A stretch of DNA of 64,000 bases from Streptomyces sp. NBC_01235 (GCF_035989285.1 NZ_CP108513.1:9610001-9674000); one strand, 5' to 3'. Shown: positions 16,131 to 24,042, counted from the first letter of the stretch. The notes: generated by a model from the sequence alone, not told the origin. Made by a program: numbers and translations.

Positions 16131-16943
16131 ATGCATGTGGGCTTCATCGGACTGGGCGGCCAGGGCGCGCCCATGGCCCGCCGGATCGTCGAGGCGGGCT
16201 TCGAGACCACCCTGTGGGCCAGGCGGCCCGCCACCCTCGTCCCCTTCGCCGACACCGCCGCCAGGACCGCGGGCTCACCGGCCGAACTGGCGGCCGCCAG
16301 CGACCTGGTGTGCCTGTGCGTGGTCGACGACGGTGACGTGCGGCAGGTGGGCGAAGAGGTGCTCGCCGGCCTTCGTCCGGGCGGGATCATCGCCGTGCAC
16401 TCCACCGTCCACCCCGACACCTGCCGTCGTCTCGCGGGGCGGGCCGGCGCCCAGGGCGTGTCCGTGCTGGACGCACCCGTCAGCGGCGGCGGACGCGCCG
16501 CCGGCGAGGGCACCCTGCTGGTCATGGCTGGCGGGGACAGCGAGGCCTTCGTCTCCTGCCGCCCGGTGTTCGCCACCTACGGCGACCCGGTCGTCCACCT
16601 CGGTCCCACAGGCAGCGGACAGATCGCCAAACTCCTCAACAACCTATTGTTCACTGCTCAGTTGGGACTGGCCGCCGACGCCCTCTCGCTGGGCGGCCGA
16701 CTGGGCCTGGATCCGGACGGCCTCGGCCGGATCCTCCCGCGCGGCAGCTCCGCGAGCTTCGCGCTGGAGCGACTGGTCGACGCGGGCGGGACACTCGACC
16801 GGATCGCCGGCCACGCGGGCGGACTGCTCGCCAAAGATGTGCGGCTGTTCGAGGAGGTGGCGGGCGCGGCGGCTCCGGGACCGGCGGTTCCGGGACCGGC
16901 GCAGGAGGCCGCCCGCGCAGCGCTGCGTGCCATGGGTCTGTGA
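16131..16943 (+). CDS. Beta-hydroxyacid dehydrogenase (3-hydroxyisobutyrate/6-phosphogluconate dehydrogenase family)
   Basis: A 270-aa NAD(P)-dependent dehydrogenase. The N-terminal GFIGLGGQGAPMARRI is the family cofactor motif; DAPVSGGGRAAGEGTL is the substrate-binding motif; the catalytic Lys is in GQIAKLLNN. The ATG at 16131 follows GAGGAGAG. It would oxidise a short beta-hydroxy acid, perhaps a product released by the retro-aldolase. The C-terminus is Pro/Ala-rich and slightly short compared with the usual 290-300 residues. Confidence 0.88.
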   Translation: MHVGFIGLGGQGAPMARRIVEAGFETTLWARRPATLVPFADTAARTAGSPAELAAASDLVCLCVVDDGDVRQVGEEVLAGLRPGGIIAVHSTVHPDTCRRLAGRAGAQGVSVLDAPVSGGGRAAGEGTLLVMAGGDSEAFVSCRPVFATYGDPVVHLGPTGSGQIAKLLNNLLFTAQLGLAADALSLGGRLGLDPDGLGRILPRGSSASFALERLVDAGGTLDRIAGHAGGLLAKDVRLFEEVAGAAAPGPAVPGPAQEAARAALRAMGL

Positions 16944-17004
16944 GGAACATCCCGGAATCGCTACTGTGAGCGGACACCCGTCCAACGGCGGAAAGGGTCG
17001 GCCT

Positions 17005-17682
17005 GTGGCATCCGCACGGCGTGAGGAGATCCTCCAAGCGGCGCTGGAGGTGCTGGCCGCCCGAGGTTTCAAGGGCACCTCGATCGACGCCGTCGCCGAG
17101 CGAGCAGGGCTCACCCGGCAGGGCGTCCTGCACTACTTCCCCAGCAAGAAGCGGCTGTTCCTGGAGGTGCTGAACCTTCGCGAGCGGCTCAACCGGGAGA
17201 ACCTGGCCGACCGCAGGCTGGGCGAGGACTGGGCCGGCGATTTCGCCGAGACCGTCGCCTTCGAACAGGACCACCCCACCCTCGCCCGGGTGCACAGCGT
17301 GGTGCTGGCCGAGGCGGTGACCGGTCAGGAACCCGCCCGCGGCTATGTCCGCGACCGCCGCCGCGCTCTCCAGGACCACCTCACCGAGCACCTCGCCGCC
17401 CGGTACGGGGACCGGCTGCCGAGCGGCCTGGACACCCGGACCGGCGCCACCGCCGTCTTCGCCTTCATCTGCGCCGGGGCCGGTTCGGGCGCCGGCTCAT
17501 CGCCCTGCGCGACAGCGAGGCCGCGTACGCCACCCTCGGCGGACGGCTCCTCGGCGCGAAGGTCGCCGTCTTCGCGCTGTCGGCCGGCCTCGCGGGACTG
17601 GGCGGCGCCCTCTACGGCATGCAGGTGCAGACGGTCACCGCCGAGCAGTTCAACCTCGTCGCCGGGCTGCCGATCTTCCTGA
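17005..17682 (+). CDS. TetR-family regulator with truncated, out-of-frame C-terminus
   Basis: The first about 155 residues are a normal TetR protein: REEILQAALEVLAARGFKGT, then the HTH SIDAVAERAGLTRQGVLHYF and PSKKRLFLEVL. From about position 17460-17480 the similarity stops and the frame continues into DNA that encodes a LivM permease in another frame, giving a Ser/Pro/Arg-rich nonsense tail to a 225-aa product. GTG at 17005 is preceded by GGAAAGGG. The DNA-binding domain survives, but the ligand and dimerisation domain is incomplete, so it may be non-functional or constitutive. It could once have bound the GAGAAT palindromes, as could the divergent gene at the left edge. Confidence 0.75.
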   Translation: MASARREEILQAALEVLAARGFKGTSIDAVAERAGLTRQGVLHYFPSKKRLFLEVLNLRERLNRENLADRRLGEDWAGDFAETVAFEQDHPTLARVHSVVLAEAVTGQEPARGYVRDRRRALQDHLTEHLAARYGDRLPSGLDTRTGATAVFAFICAGAGSGAGSSPCATARPRTPPSADGSSARRSPSSRCRPASRDWAAPSTACRCRRSPPSSSTSSPGCRSS

Positions 17683-18131
17683 TCGCGGTCATCGCCGGAC
17701 TCGGCCATGTCGGAGCGGGCCTCTTCACGGGCGTCGCGTTCGTCGTGCCGACGCAGGCGCTCGGCGAACTAGGCAGCTGGGCCCAGGACCTGTCCGCCCT
17801 GCTGATCGCCCTCGCCGGGATGGGACTCGCGCACAGCCCCAGCGGGGTCATCGCCCGGTTCCGTACCGAGTGGGCGCCGCTCGCCCGAGAACGGCTGCTG
17901 CTGGGGGCGTTGGGCGCGGTACTGGCCGGGTGCTGGCTGCTCGCCGCGCTCGGGGCGGCCGACGGCCGACTCCTGCTCGCCGTCGCCCTCGCCGCCGCCG
18001 TGGCTCTGCGGATCCGGGCAGCCGCCCGTCAACAAGCGCCCCTCGAGCTGCCGTTGGAGTGGTGGGGAGTGCGCCGGCCCTGGCGGCCCGAGGACGGGGA
18101 GGTGCTGAGCCGTGCCACTGCTACAGGCTGA
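17478..18131 (+). pseudogene. LivM-type ABC permease remnant, N-terminal part deleted
   Basis: In the frame ending at 18131 the sequence FGRRLIALRDSEAAYATLGG, then GLAGLGGALYGM and LPIFLIAVIAGLGHVGAGLF are typical of the C-terminal half of branched-chain amino acid permease LivM, followed by extra helices. The first half is absent and no start with a ribosome binding site exists; the first ATG (17619) lies inside a helix. The LivH gene that should precede it is also missing. A single deletion joining a TetR gene to mid-livM explains both this and the truncated regulator. The 3' end overlaps the LivG start by 20 bases, as expected for an intact operon tail. Confidence 0.82.
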
Positions 18132-18822
18132 GGAGGTGACCGTCTCCTTCGGTGGACGCCGGGCCCTGGACGCCGTGTCCCTGACCGCCGAGGCAGGCCG
18201 GGTCACCGGGCTCATCGGACCCAACGGGGCCGGCAAGAGCACCCTGTTCGACGTCGTCTCGGGCCTGCGCCGCCCCCGCACCGGCCGGGTCCGTCTCGAC
18301 GGCCGCGACATCACCCGCGAGGGCCCCGCCCGCCGCGCCCGGCGCGGCATGTCCCGCACCTTCCAGCACCTGGAACTCTTCGGCCGGCTCTCCGTCCGCG
18401 ACAACCTCCTCGTCGCCGCCGAACTCGGCCCCGAACGCCGGCACGCGGCCCGCACGGCCGACGCGGTCCTGGCCCGGCTCGGCCTGACCGACCAGGCCGA
18501 CGCCCCCGCCGACGCCCTGCCCACCGGCATCGCCCGCCTCGTCGAGGTCGGCCGCGCCCTCGTCCTGAGGCCCCGCGTCCTGCTCCTCGACGAACCAGCC
18601 GCGGGCCAGGACGCCGAGGAGACCGAACGGTTCGCCGCCCTGCTGCGCGCCCTCGCCGCCGACGGCACCGCCGTCCTCCTCGTCGAACACGACATGAGCC
18701 TCGTGATGACGGTCTGCGACGACGTCCACGTTCTCGACCTCGGCAAAGTCGTCGCCGCCGGACCGCCCGAACGCGTCCAGCGCGACAAGACCGTGCTCGC
18801 GGCCTACCTGGGGGAGACATGA
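18112..18822 (+). CDS. ABC transporter ATP-binding protein, LivG-like
   Basis: A 236-aa nucleotide-binding subunit. Walker A is GPNGAGKST, the LivG hallmark SRTFQHLELFGRLSVRDNLL is present, and Walker B is VLLLDEPAAG. The signature LSGGQ is degenerate (LPTGIARLVEVGRAL), which is known to vary in LivG proteins. The GTG start lies within the permease remnant. Without LivH and an intact LivM it has no membrane partner encoded here, so it is either decaying or serves another permease. Confidence 0.88.
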   Translation: MPLLQAEEVTVSFGGRRALDAVSLTAEAGRVTGLIGPNGAGKSTLFDVVSGLRRPRTGRVRLDGRDITREGPARRARRGMSRTFQHLELFGRLSVRDNLLVAAELGPERRHAARTADAVLARLGLTDQADAPADALPTGIARLVEVGRALVLRPRVLLLDEPAAGQDAEETERFAALLRALAADGTAVLLVEHDMSLVMTVCDDVHVLDLGKVVAAGPPERVQRDKTVLAAYLGET

Positions 18823-19577
18823 CCACGACCGGGACCGCCCCGCCGGCGCACCCCGCGCGCCGGTCGCCCGAGAGGCCCCTGCTGGAACTCGCGGGCATCC
18901 GGGCCGCCTACGCCGGCATCACCGTCCTGCACGGCGTGGACCTCGCGGTCGCCGCCGGCCAGGTCGTCGCGCTCCTCGGCCCCAACGGCGCGGGCAAGAC
19001 CACCGTCCTCAAGGTCGCCTCCGGCGTCCACCCGCCCGGCGGCGGACGGATCCTGCTCGGCGGCCGGGACGCCACCGGGATCCGCCCCGGCGACCTCGCC
19101 CGCGCCGGCGTCTGCCTCATCCCCGAGGGCCGGGGCGTCTTCCCCAACCTCACGGTCCGCGAGAACCTCCTGATGATGACCTTCACCGGCCGCGGCCGGG
19201 AGGAGATCGAGGAGAGCGCGTACGCCCGCTTCCCCGTCCTCGGCAGCCGCCGCACCCAGCACGCCGGCACCCTCTCCGGCGGTGAGCAGCAGATGCTCGC
19301 CCTCGCCCGGGGCCTGGCCACCGACCCGGCCGTCCTGCTCCTGGACGAGCTCTCCATGGGACTCGCCCCACTGGTCGTCGGCGAACTGTACGAACTCGTC
19401 GCCGAGATCGCCCGCCAGGGGGTCGCCGTCCTCGTCGTGGAGCAGTTCGCCGCCGCCGTACTGAAGATCGCCGACCACGCCGCCGTGCTCGTCCGCGGCC
19501 GGATCCAGTGGCAGGGGCACCCCGACAGCTCCCTGCACGCCGAACTCTCCTCCTACTACCTGGGGAGCACCGCATGA
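18819..19577 (+). CDS. ABC transporter ATP-binding protein, LivF-like
   Basis: A 252-aa nucleotide-binding subunit with Walker A GPNGAGKTT, the LivF-type IPEGRGVFPNLTVRENLLM, signature LSGGEQQMLALARGL and Walker B VLLLDELSMGL. It overlaps livG and the following membrane protein gene by 4 bases each, so the three are one translational unit. It belongs with the solute-binding protein at 9.9 kb as parts of one branched-chain/organic-acid type importer whose membrane subunits are damaged. Confidence 0.9.
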   Translation: MTTTGTAPPAHPARRSPERPLLELAGIRAAYAGITVLHGVDLAVAAGQVVALLGPNGAGKTTVLKVASGVHPPGGGRILLGGRDATGIRPGDLARAGVCLIPEGRGVFPNLTVRENLLMMTFTGRGREEIEESAYARFPVLGSRRTQHAGTLSGGEQQMLALARGLATDPAVLLLDELSMGLAPLVVGELYELVAEIARQGVAVLVVEQFAAAVLKIADHAAVLVRGRIQWQGHPDSSLHAELSSYYLGSTA

Positions 19578-20362
19578 CCAGCACCCACCACACCCACCAC
19601 ACCCACCACACGGATCGGACGGATCGGACGGATCGGACGGATCGGACGGGCCCGGCGGGACGGTCCGAACAGACCGACCGGGCCGACCGGTTCGTCCGCA
19701 CACTCGCCGAGCTGAAGATCCCCGACCCCGCCGCCGCCCGCGCCGCCCTCTGGCTCCGCCTCGGCGGGCTGCTGATGCTCGCCGGGCTGGTCCTCGGCGG
19801 CCTCGCCTTCCCGCTCGCCCACGCCACCGACTCCAGCCTCGGCCAGGGCGACGCGCTCGCCCTCGGCCTCGGCGGGGTCGCCGCCGCCGTGGTGGGCGGC
19901 GCGCTGTTCCTGCGCTACTCGCTCACCGGCTTCCTGCGCTTCTGGCTCGCCCGTCAGTCGTTCGACCTGGACCGACTGGGGGAGCGCCTGACCACCCCAG
20001 CCGCGACAGCACTCGCCCCCCGGCAGAAGGAGCACCGCGCAATGGCGTCGTCCCCCGCACCGACCCCGCGCCCCGGTGACCAGCTCGCCGCCGCCACCGG
20101 CAGCACCCGTGTGATCGTGATCCGGGCCCCCGAGGACGCCTCGGCCACCGTCGAATGCGGCGGTGTCCCCATGCTCCCCGCCCGACAGGTCCCCGCCGGG
20201 CCACCCACCTCAGAGGCCCCCGGCACACTCGTCGGCAAGCGGTACGTGGACGCCGCCGACACCCTCGAACTGCTCTGCACCACCTCCGGCGCGGGCCCAC
20301 TGACCTACGGAGGCGAGCCGTTGACCATCAGGGCGCCCAAGGCGCTGCCCGCCTCCGACTGA
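19574..20362 (+). CDS. Unrecognised two-helix membrane protein with His- and Asp-Arg repeats
   Basis: A 262-aa protein of no family I can name. Residues 3-25 are THH and DRT triplet repeats; about residues 57-80 and 92-115 are hydrophobic and should form a membrane hairpin; the rest is soluble. An internal ATG at 20042 with an AGAAGGAG ribosome binding site precedes a compact beta-rich segment (STRVIVIRAPEDASATVECGG), so the frame may be a fusion of what are two genes elsewhere, or that site may give a separate about 106-aa product. It is coupled to livF by ATGA and closes the catabolic operon. Confidence 0.6.
   Translation: MTSTHHTHHTHHTDRTDRTDRTDRTGPAGRSEQTDRADRFVRTLAELKIPDPAAARAALWLRLGGLLMLAGLVLGGLAFPLAHATDSSLGQGDALALGLGGVAAAVVGGALFLRYSLTGFLRFWLARQSFDLDRLGERLTTPAATALAPRQKEHRAMASSPAPTPRPGDQLAAATGSTRVIVIRAPEDASATVECGGVPMLPARQVPAGPPTSEAPGTLVGKRYVDAADTLELLCTTSGAGPLTYGGEPLTIRAPKALPASD
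19582..19647. repeat. Two adjacent 9-bp tandem repeats
   Basis: Three copies of CACCCACCA (19582-19608) are followed by four copies of GGATCGGAC (19612-19647). Both are in frame and encode (THH)3 and (DRT)4 at the N-terminus of the membrane protein. Confidence 0.95.
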
Positions 20363-20493
20363 GGAACCCGCTCTTCCCTGACCCACGGACTCACCGGGTG
20401 CGCCCGGTACTCACCTGGTGGACGCCCTCTTGACGGGCGCTCCAGGCGGATCGACACTCGATTCCGGAATCCTAGTGAACAGGTAGGGAAACA

Positions 20494-20613
20494 ATGGGGC
20501 GCCAGGAGCCGGTCACCAGCCGAGCGAGTCGCACGGCGTGGTCGTCGCCCCTTCTCACCTCCCGCCGTCACATCGACCTGCAGCGGGTCTGCAGCGCGAT
20601 CCCCCTGGGCTGA
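20494..20613 (+). CDS. Cysteine-type leader peptide (39 aa) ahead of the GST-like gene
   Basis: A small open frame from ATG 20494 (after AGGTAGGG) to TGA 20613 ends in TSRRHIDLQRVCSAIPLG. The RRHIDLxRVxSA signature is that of the actinobacterial leader peptides found upstream of sulfur-metabolism genes, which carry Cys codons near the end and are thought to sense Cys-tRNA by ribosome stalling. Here one Cys codon lies six codons before the stop. A perfect 12-bp palindrome GATTCCGGAATC (20460-20471) lies upstream. About 150 bases of C-rich leader separate it from the GST-like gene. Confidence 0.75.
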   Translation: MGRQEPVTSRASRTAWSSPLLTSRRHIDLQRVCSAIPLG

Positions 20614-20762
20614 GCTCCGGCCCGTCCGCGCGCCGAACCGCCCCGGTGGTGCCCTTCTCGGCACCGCTTCGTCCGGCGCGCGTGGACGAGTGCCACGCCC
20701 TCCCGCCCGACGTCGCAACCGCCGCGCGCACGTCCTCAGCGCGCCCGCCCCCAGGGAGAGTC

Positions 20763-21662
20763 ATGTCCGTCACACCTTTGGCCGCCGCCCACCCGTCCGC
20801 CCGGCCCGCCCCCGCCTTCCGGGGCCGGATCGGCCGGGACGCGCGCAGCGGCCACTACGCCGTGCCCGGCCGCTACCGCCTCCACCTGGCAGCGGCCGAT
20901 CCCGACTGTCTGCGCATCGCCGTCACCCACAGCCTCCTCGGCCTGGACCGGGTCTGCCCGGTCACCTTCCTCCCGGCCGTCCCGGACTGTCCCGACGGCG
21001 GCCACTCCGCGCTGCGCCCGCTGTACGACGCCAGCGCGCACCGGTACACCGGACCGGCCCTCGCGCCCGTGCTCAGCGACGACTGGTCGGGGCGCATCGT
21101 GAGCAGTCACGGCCCCGACATCGCCCGCGACCTCGCCCGGAGGTTCGGCGGCGGCCGGGCCACGCTGTACCCGTGCGGCGCCGAGTCGCAGATCGAGGCC
21201 GTCGAGCGGATGTGCGCGCAGGGGATCGAGGCGGCCGCGCAGCGCGCCGGAGCGGCCGACGCCGAGGAGGCGGAGCGCGCCGCCGCCCTCGACACGCTGC
21301 TCACCACGCTCGGTGTGCTGGAGCCGGGGCTCGGCGCGCATCAGTACCTGATCTGCGATCAGATCACCGCAGCGGACGTCGAGTTGTGGGTCACCCTGGT
21401 CCAACTCGACACCGTGCACCGCAATCACCTCGACGCGGCCGCCGTGCAGCGCATCGCCGGCCACCCCGCCCTGTGGGCCTACGCCCGCCGGCTGGCCGCC
21501 CACCCGGCCTTCGGCGCCCACCTCGACCTGGACGCCATCGCCCGCCGCCACCACGCCCGTTGTCAGGGCCTGGAGGCCGCCGGCGCGGCTGTCCAGATCC
21601 TGGACTGGGAGACCCACGCGGCGGACGGCGCCGAGGACCGACCGCAGGTCAACCGCCCCTGA
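20763..21662 (+). CDS. Glutathione-S-transferase-like protein (ECM4/omega type)
   Basis: A 299-aa protein with the architecture of S-glutathionyl-hydroquinone reductases: the N-terminal YRLHLAAAD... thioredoxin-fold strand, LLGLDRV, a flexible middle, and a GST C-terminal domain with YLICDQITAADVELWVTL. The usual catalytic CPWAHR is replaced by DPDCLR, so the nucleophilic Cys is lost or shifted by three positions. Streptomyces make mycothiol instead of glutathione, so the thiol used is unknown. GGGAGAG precedes the ATG at 20763. The upstream leader peptide places it under sulfur control, and it likely handles sulfur-containing or thiol-conjugated compounds. Confidence 0.78.
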   Translation: MSVTPLAAAHPSARPAPAFRGRIGRDARSGHYAVPGRYRLHLAAADPDCLRIAVTHSLLGLDRVCPVTFLPAVPDCPDGGHSALRPLYDASAHRYTGPALAPVLSDDWSGRIVSSHGPDIARDLARRFGGGRATLYPCGAESQIEAVERMCAQGIEAAAQRAGAADAEEAERAAALDTLLTTLGVLEPGLGAHQYLICDQITAADVELWVTLVQLDTVHRNHLDAAAVQRIAGHPALWAYARRLAAHPAFGAHLDLDAIARRHHARCQGLEAAGAAVQILDWETHAADGAEDRPQVNRP

Positions 21663-21664
21663 GC

Positions 21665-21685
21665 CCGGTCCACTCATTGGACCGG
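21665..21685. terminator. Short hairpin after the GST-like gene
   Basis: CCGGTCC and GGACCGG pair perfectly around a 7-base loop, starting two bases after the stop codon. There is no T-run, as usual in this genus. Confidence 0.55.
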
Positions 21686-21687
21686 CG

Positions 21688-21717
21688 TTGACATCCGTTC
21701 GGGCAACTGTCTTACTT
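21688..21717 (+). promoter_or_regulatory. Promoter for the riboswitch-leader transcript
   Basis: A consensus TTGACA (21688-21693) is followed after 18 bases by TTACTT (21712-21717). The predicted start of transcription falls just before the riboswitch fold. Confidence 0.5.
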
Positions 21718-21723
21718 ACGGCC

Positions 21724-21850
21724 CAGAACGGTCATGAGCGTCAGCGACAAGCCCTGGCTTGCTGACCGGCAACCCTCGCTCCGCGGTGGGGTGCCCCAGG
21801 TGACGACCGGACCGACGTTTCGGTAACGACGTATCGGTAAGCGCGAGGGC
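21724..21850 (+). promoter_or_regulatory. SAM-IV-type S-adenosylmethionine riboswitch
   Basis: The sequence folds like the SAM-I/SAM-IV clan: P1 pairs GGTC (21730-21733) with GACC (21805-21808); P2 pairs GTCAGC (21740-21745) with GCTGAC (21761-21766) and carries an inner AAGCC/GGCTT hairpin; P3 pairs GGCA (21768-21771) with TGCC (21792-21795), with the conserved ACCCTC loop sequence. The GTCATGAGCGTCAGC start and the downstream GTATCGGTAAGCGCGAG segment match the actinobacterial SAM-IV form as I recall it. It precedes a leader peptide and an ABC transporter operon, which it should shut off when SAM, and so sulfur, is plentiful. Confidence 0.82.
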
Positions 21851-21882
21851 CCCAAGGGGCCGGAACGGTGACGGTGACGGAC

Positions 21883-22041
21883 ATGTACGCAGCTCCTCGG
21901 ACGGCTCCCCGCCGCCCCCGGGGCTGCGTACGGCCGTACCTCGACATCCTCGTCGCCAATCGCGCCGTCGACCTCCTCCGCGTGAACAGCGCACTGTGTA
22001 CCGCACCGGGCCGTGCCCGCTGTCGGGGCTGTCAGGGCTGA
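21883..22041 (+). CDS. Cysteine-rich leader peptide (52 aa) between riboswitch and ABC operon
   Basis: A small frame from ATG 21883 to TGA 22041 contains NRAVDLLRVNSALC followed by a tail with two further Cys (RCRGC) just before the stop. The VDLxRVxSAxC core is a variant of the HIDLxRVxSAxC leader family. Cys codons at the end are where stalling on uncharged Cys-tRNA would occur. A start at an internal codon is also possible because the conserved part begins near residue 28. The next 220 bases before the permease are C-rich and G-poor, which would suit a Rho-loading site exposed or hidden by the translating ribosome. Confidence 0.65.
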   Translation: MYAAPRTAPRRPRGCVRPYLDILVANRAVDLLRVNSALCTAPGRARCRGCQG

Positions 22042-22261
22042 CCCCCCTCCCGCCAGCCTTCGCCCCGCCCTCGCGTTCCTGACGAACACCGCCCCAGCGG
22101 TGTGCCGTTGTCCGCCCCACCCCGGATCTGCCGTACGCATCCGTGCGCCGTGCCTGCCGCGTTCCCGACGCAGAGCGCCCCGCCGCCGCCCTGCCTCCGA
22201 CGCGCCCGAGCCGTCCACGATCGCCGTGCCCCGGGGTGTCCGACTCCCGCCGGAGCCTCCC

Positions 22262-23242
22262 ATGAGTGAACCCCCAGGCGCCGTGACCCTCGCCGAGGCC
22301 GCACCCGCCATCGACACCCCGTCAGAGAAGCTCACCGCCCAGCGCGTCCAGCCGCTGCGCCGGCCGGGCCGCTGGATCGCCACCGCCGTGGCACTGGTCC
22401 TGGTGGCACAGTTCGCACACGGGCTGATCTCCAACCCCTTCTACCAGTGGGACCGCTTCGGCTACTGGTTCCTGCGGCCGGTGATTCTCGACGGACTGCT
22501 GATCACCCTGGAAGTGGCCGCCTACAGCGCGGCGCTGGGCCTCCTCGGCGGCATCCTGCTCGCCCTCGCCCGGCTCTCGAAGAGCCCGGTGCTGCGCGCG
22601 GTCAGCTGGACCTACGTATGGGCGCTGCGCTCCATCCCGCTGATCGTGGTGCTGCTCTTCCTCTACAACTTCAGCGCCCTGTACCAGACCCTGAGCGTGG
22701 GGGTCCCCTTCGGCCCGGCGTTCTTCCGCTTCGACGAGTCCCGGCTGGCCACCGACATGGTGATCGCCGTCGTCGGCCTCAGCCTCAACGAGGCGGCCTA
22801 TGCGGCCGAAGTGGTCCGCGGCGGCATCCTCTCCGTCGACCAGGGCCAGCACGAGGCGGCCGCCGCCCTCGGCCTGCCCAAGCGCTACCAGTTCTGGAAG
22901 ATCGTCTTTCCGCAGGCCCTGCGGTCGATCACCCCGAACTACGTCAACCAGCTGATCGGCCTGGTCAAGTCCACCTCGCTGGTCTTCTACGTGTCGCTGC
23001 TCGACCTGTTCGGTACCGCACAGACCATGGGGGCCACCTACCCCGGCGACATCGTGCCGCTGCTGCTGGTCGTCACCGTCTGGTACCTGATCCTGACCAG
23101 CCTCGTCTCCGTCGTCCAGTTCCATGTCGAGCGGTACTACGCCCGGGGCGCCACGCGTTCCCTGCCGCCGACGCCGCTTCAGAAACTGCGGACCGGTCTC
23201 ACCGACCTGCGGGCCCGCATCCGCCGGGAGGCCGCCGTATGA
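22262..23242 (+). CDS. Polar amino acid-type ABC transporter permease
   Basis: A 326-aa His/Glu/Gln/Arg/opine-type permease with about five or six membrane helices, the family signature TYVWALRSIPLIVVLLFLY and the coupling EAA loop EAAAALGLPKRYQFWKIVFPQALR. The ATG at 22262 is 220 bases after the leader peptide. It couples by ATGA to the ATPase gene. Only one permease is present, so it should act as a homodimer. Riboswitch and leader-peptide control point to import of a sulfur compound such as cystine, lanthionine or a related thioether. Confidence 0.9.
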   Translation: MSEPPGAVTLAEAAPAIDTPSEKLTAQRVQPLRRPGRWIATAVALVLVAQFAHGLISNPFYQWDRFGYWFLRPVILDGLLITLEVAAYSAALGLLGGILLALARLSKSPVLRAVSWTYVWALRSIPLIVVLLFLYNFSALYQTLSVGVPFGPAFFRFDESRLATDMVIAVVGLSLNEAAYAAEVVRGGILSVDQGQHEAAAALGLPKRYQFWKIVFPQALRSITPNYVNQLIGLVKSTSLVFYVSLLDLFGTAQTMGATYPGDIVPLLLVVTVWYLILTSLVSVVQFHVERYYARGATRSLPPTPLQKLRTGLTDLRARIRREAAV

Positions 23243-24042
23243 CCACCGAGACCGTACAGAGCGCCGAGACCGCCGCCGTCGTGCCCGCCGCCGTCGAGGT
23301 GCACGACGTACACAAGTGGTACGGCGCCCACCGGGTCCTGGACGGCGTGAGCCTGACCGTGCGGCCCGGCGAGGTCACCGTGATCCTCGGACCCTCCGGC
23401 TCCGGCAAGTCCACCCTGCTGCGGGTCATCAACCACCTGGAGAAGCCCGAGATCGGCTACGTCGGCGTCAACGGCGAGCTGATCGGCGTCCGCCGGCACG
23501 GAGACCGGCTGCGCGAGCTGAGCGAACGGGCCATCCTGACCCAGCGCGGCCGGATCGGCTTCGTCTTCCAGAACTTCAACCTCTTCCCGCACCTGACCGT
23601 GCTGGACAACGTCGCCGCCGCGCCGGTCGCCACCGGGAAACTCGCCAAGCCCGCCGCCCTGGAACTGGCCCGCGAACTCCTGGACCGGGTGGGCCTCGCC
23701 GACAAGGCCGGCGCCTACCCCCGGCAGCTGTCGGGCGGCCAGCAGCAGCGCGTCGCCATCGCCCGCGCCCTCGCGCTGCGCCCCGGCGTCATCCTCTTCG
23801 ACGAGCCCACCTCCGCCCTCGACCCCGAACTCGTCGGCGAAGTACTCGCCGTCATCAAGGACCTGGCGACCAGCGGCACCACCCTCGTCATCGTCACCCA
23901 CGAGATCGGCTTCGCCCGAGAGGTCGCCGACCGGGTCGTCTTCATCGACGGCGGAAAGATCGTCGAGCAGGGCCCGCCCGACGAGGTCCTCGACTCACCG
24001 CAGCACGAGCGGACCCGGGACTTCCTCAGCAAGGTGCTCTGA
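23239..24042 (+). CDS. Polar amino acid-type ABC transporter ATP-binding protein
   Basis: A 267-aa GlnQ-like ATPase. Walker A is GPSGSGKST, the Q-loop is FVFQNFNLFPHLT, the signature is LSGGQQQRVAIARAL, Walker B is VILFDEPTSALDPELV and the H-loop is THE. It has an insertion around LIGVRRHGDRLRELSERAIL that is common in actinobacterial members. It energises the permease encoded just upstream, with the substrate-binding protein following after 73 bases. Confidence 0.93.
   Translation: MTTETVQSAETAAVVPAAVEVHDVHKWYGAHRVLDGVSLTVRPGEVTVILGPSGSGKSTLLRVINHLEKPEIGYVGVNGELIGVRRHGDRLRELSERAILTQRGRIGFVFQNFNLFPHLTVLDNVAAAPVATGKLAKPAALELARELLDRVGLADKAGAYPRQLSGGQQQRVAIARALALRPGVILFDEPTSALDPELVGEVLAVIKDLATSGTTLVIVTHEIGFAREVADRVVFIDGGKIVEQGPPDEVLDSPQHERTRDFLSKVL

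Noticed and set aside
17619..18131. An intact small membrane protein gene starting at ATG 17619
   Set aside because: The start lies inside a LivM helix segment, has no ribosome binding site, and coding similarity continues upstream to about 17480, so it is a permease remnant.
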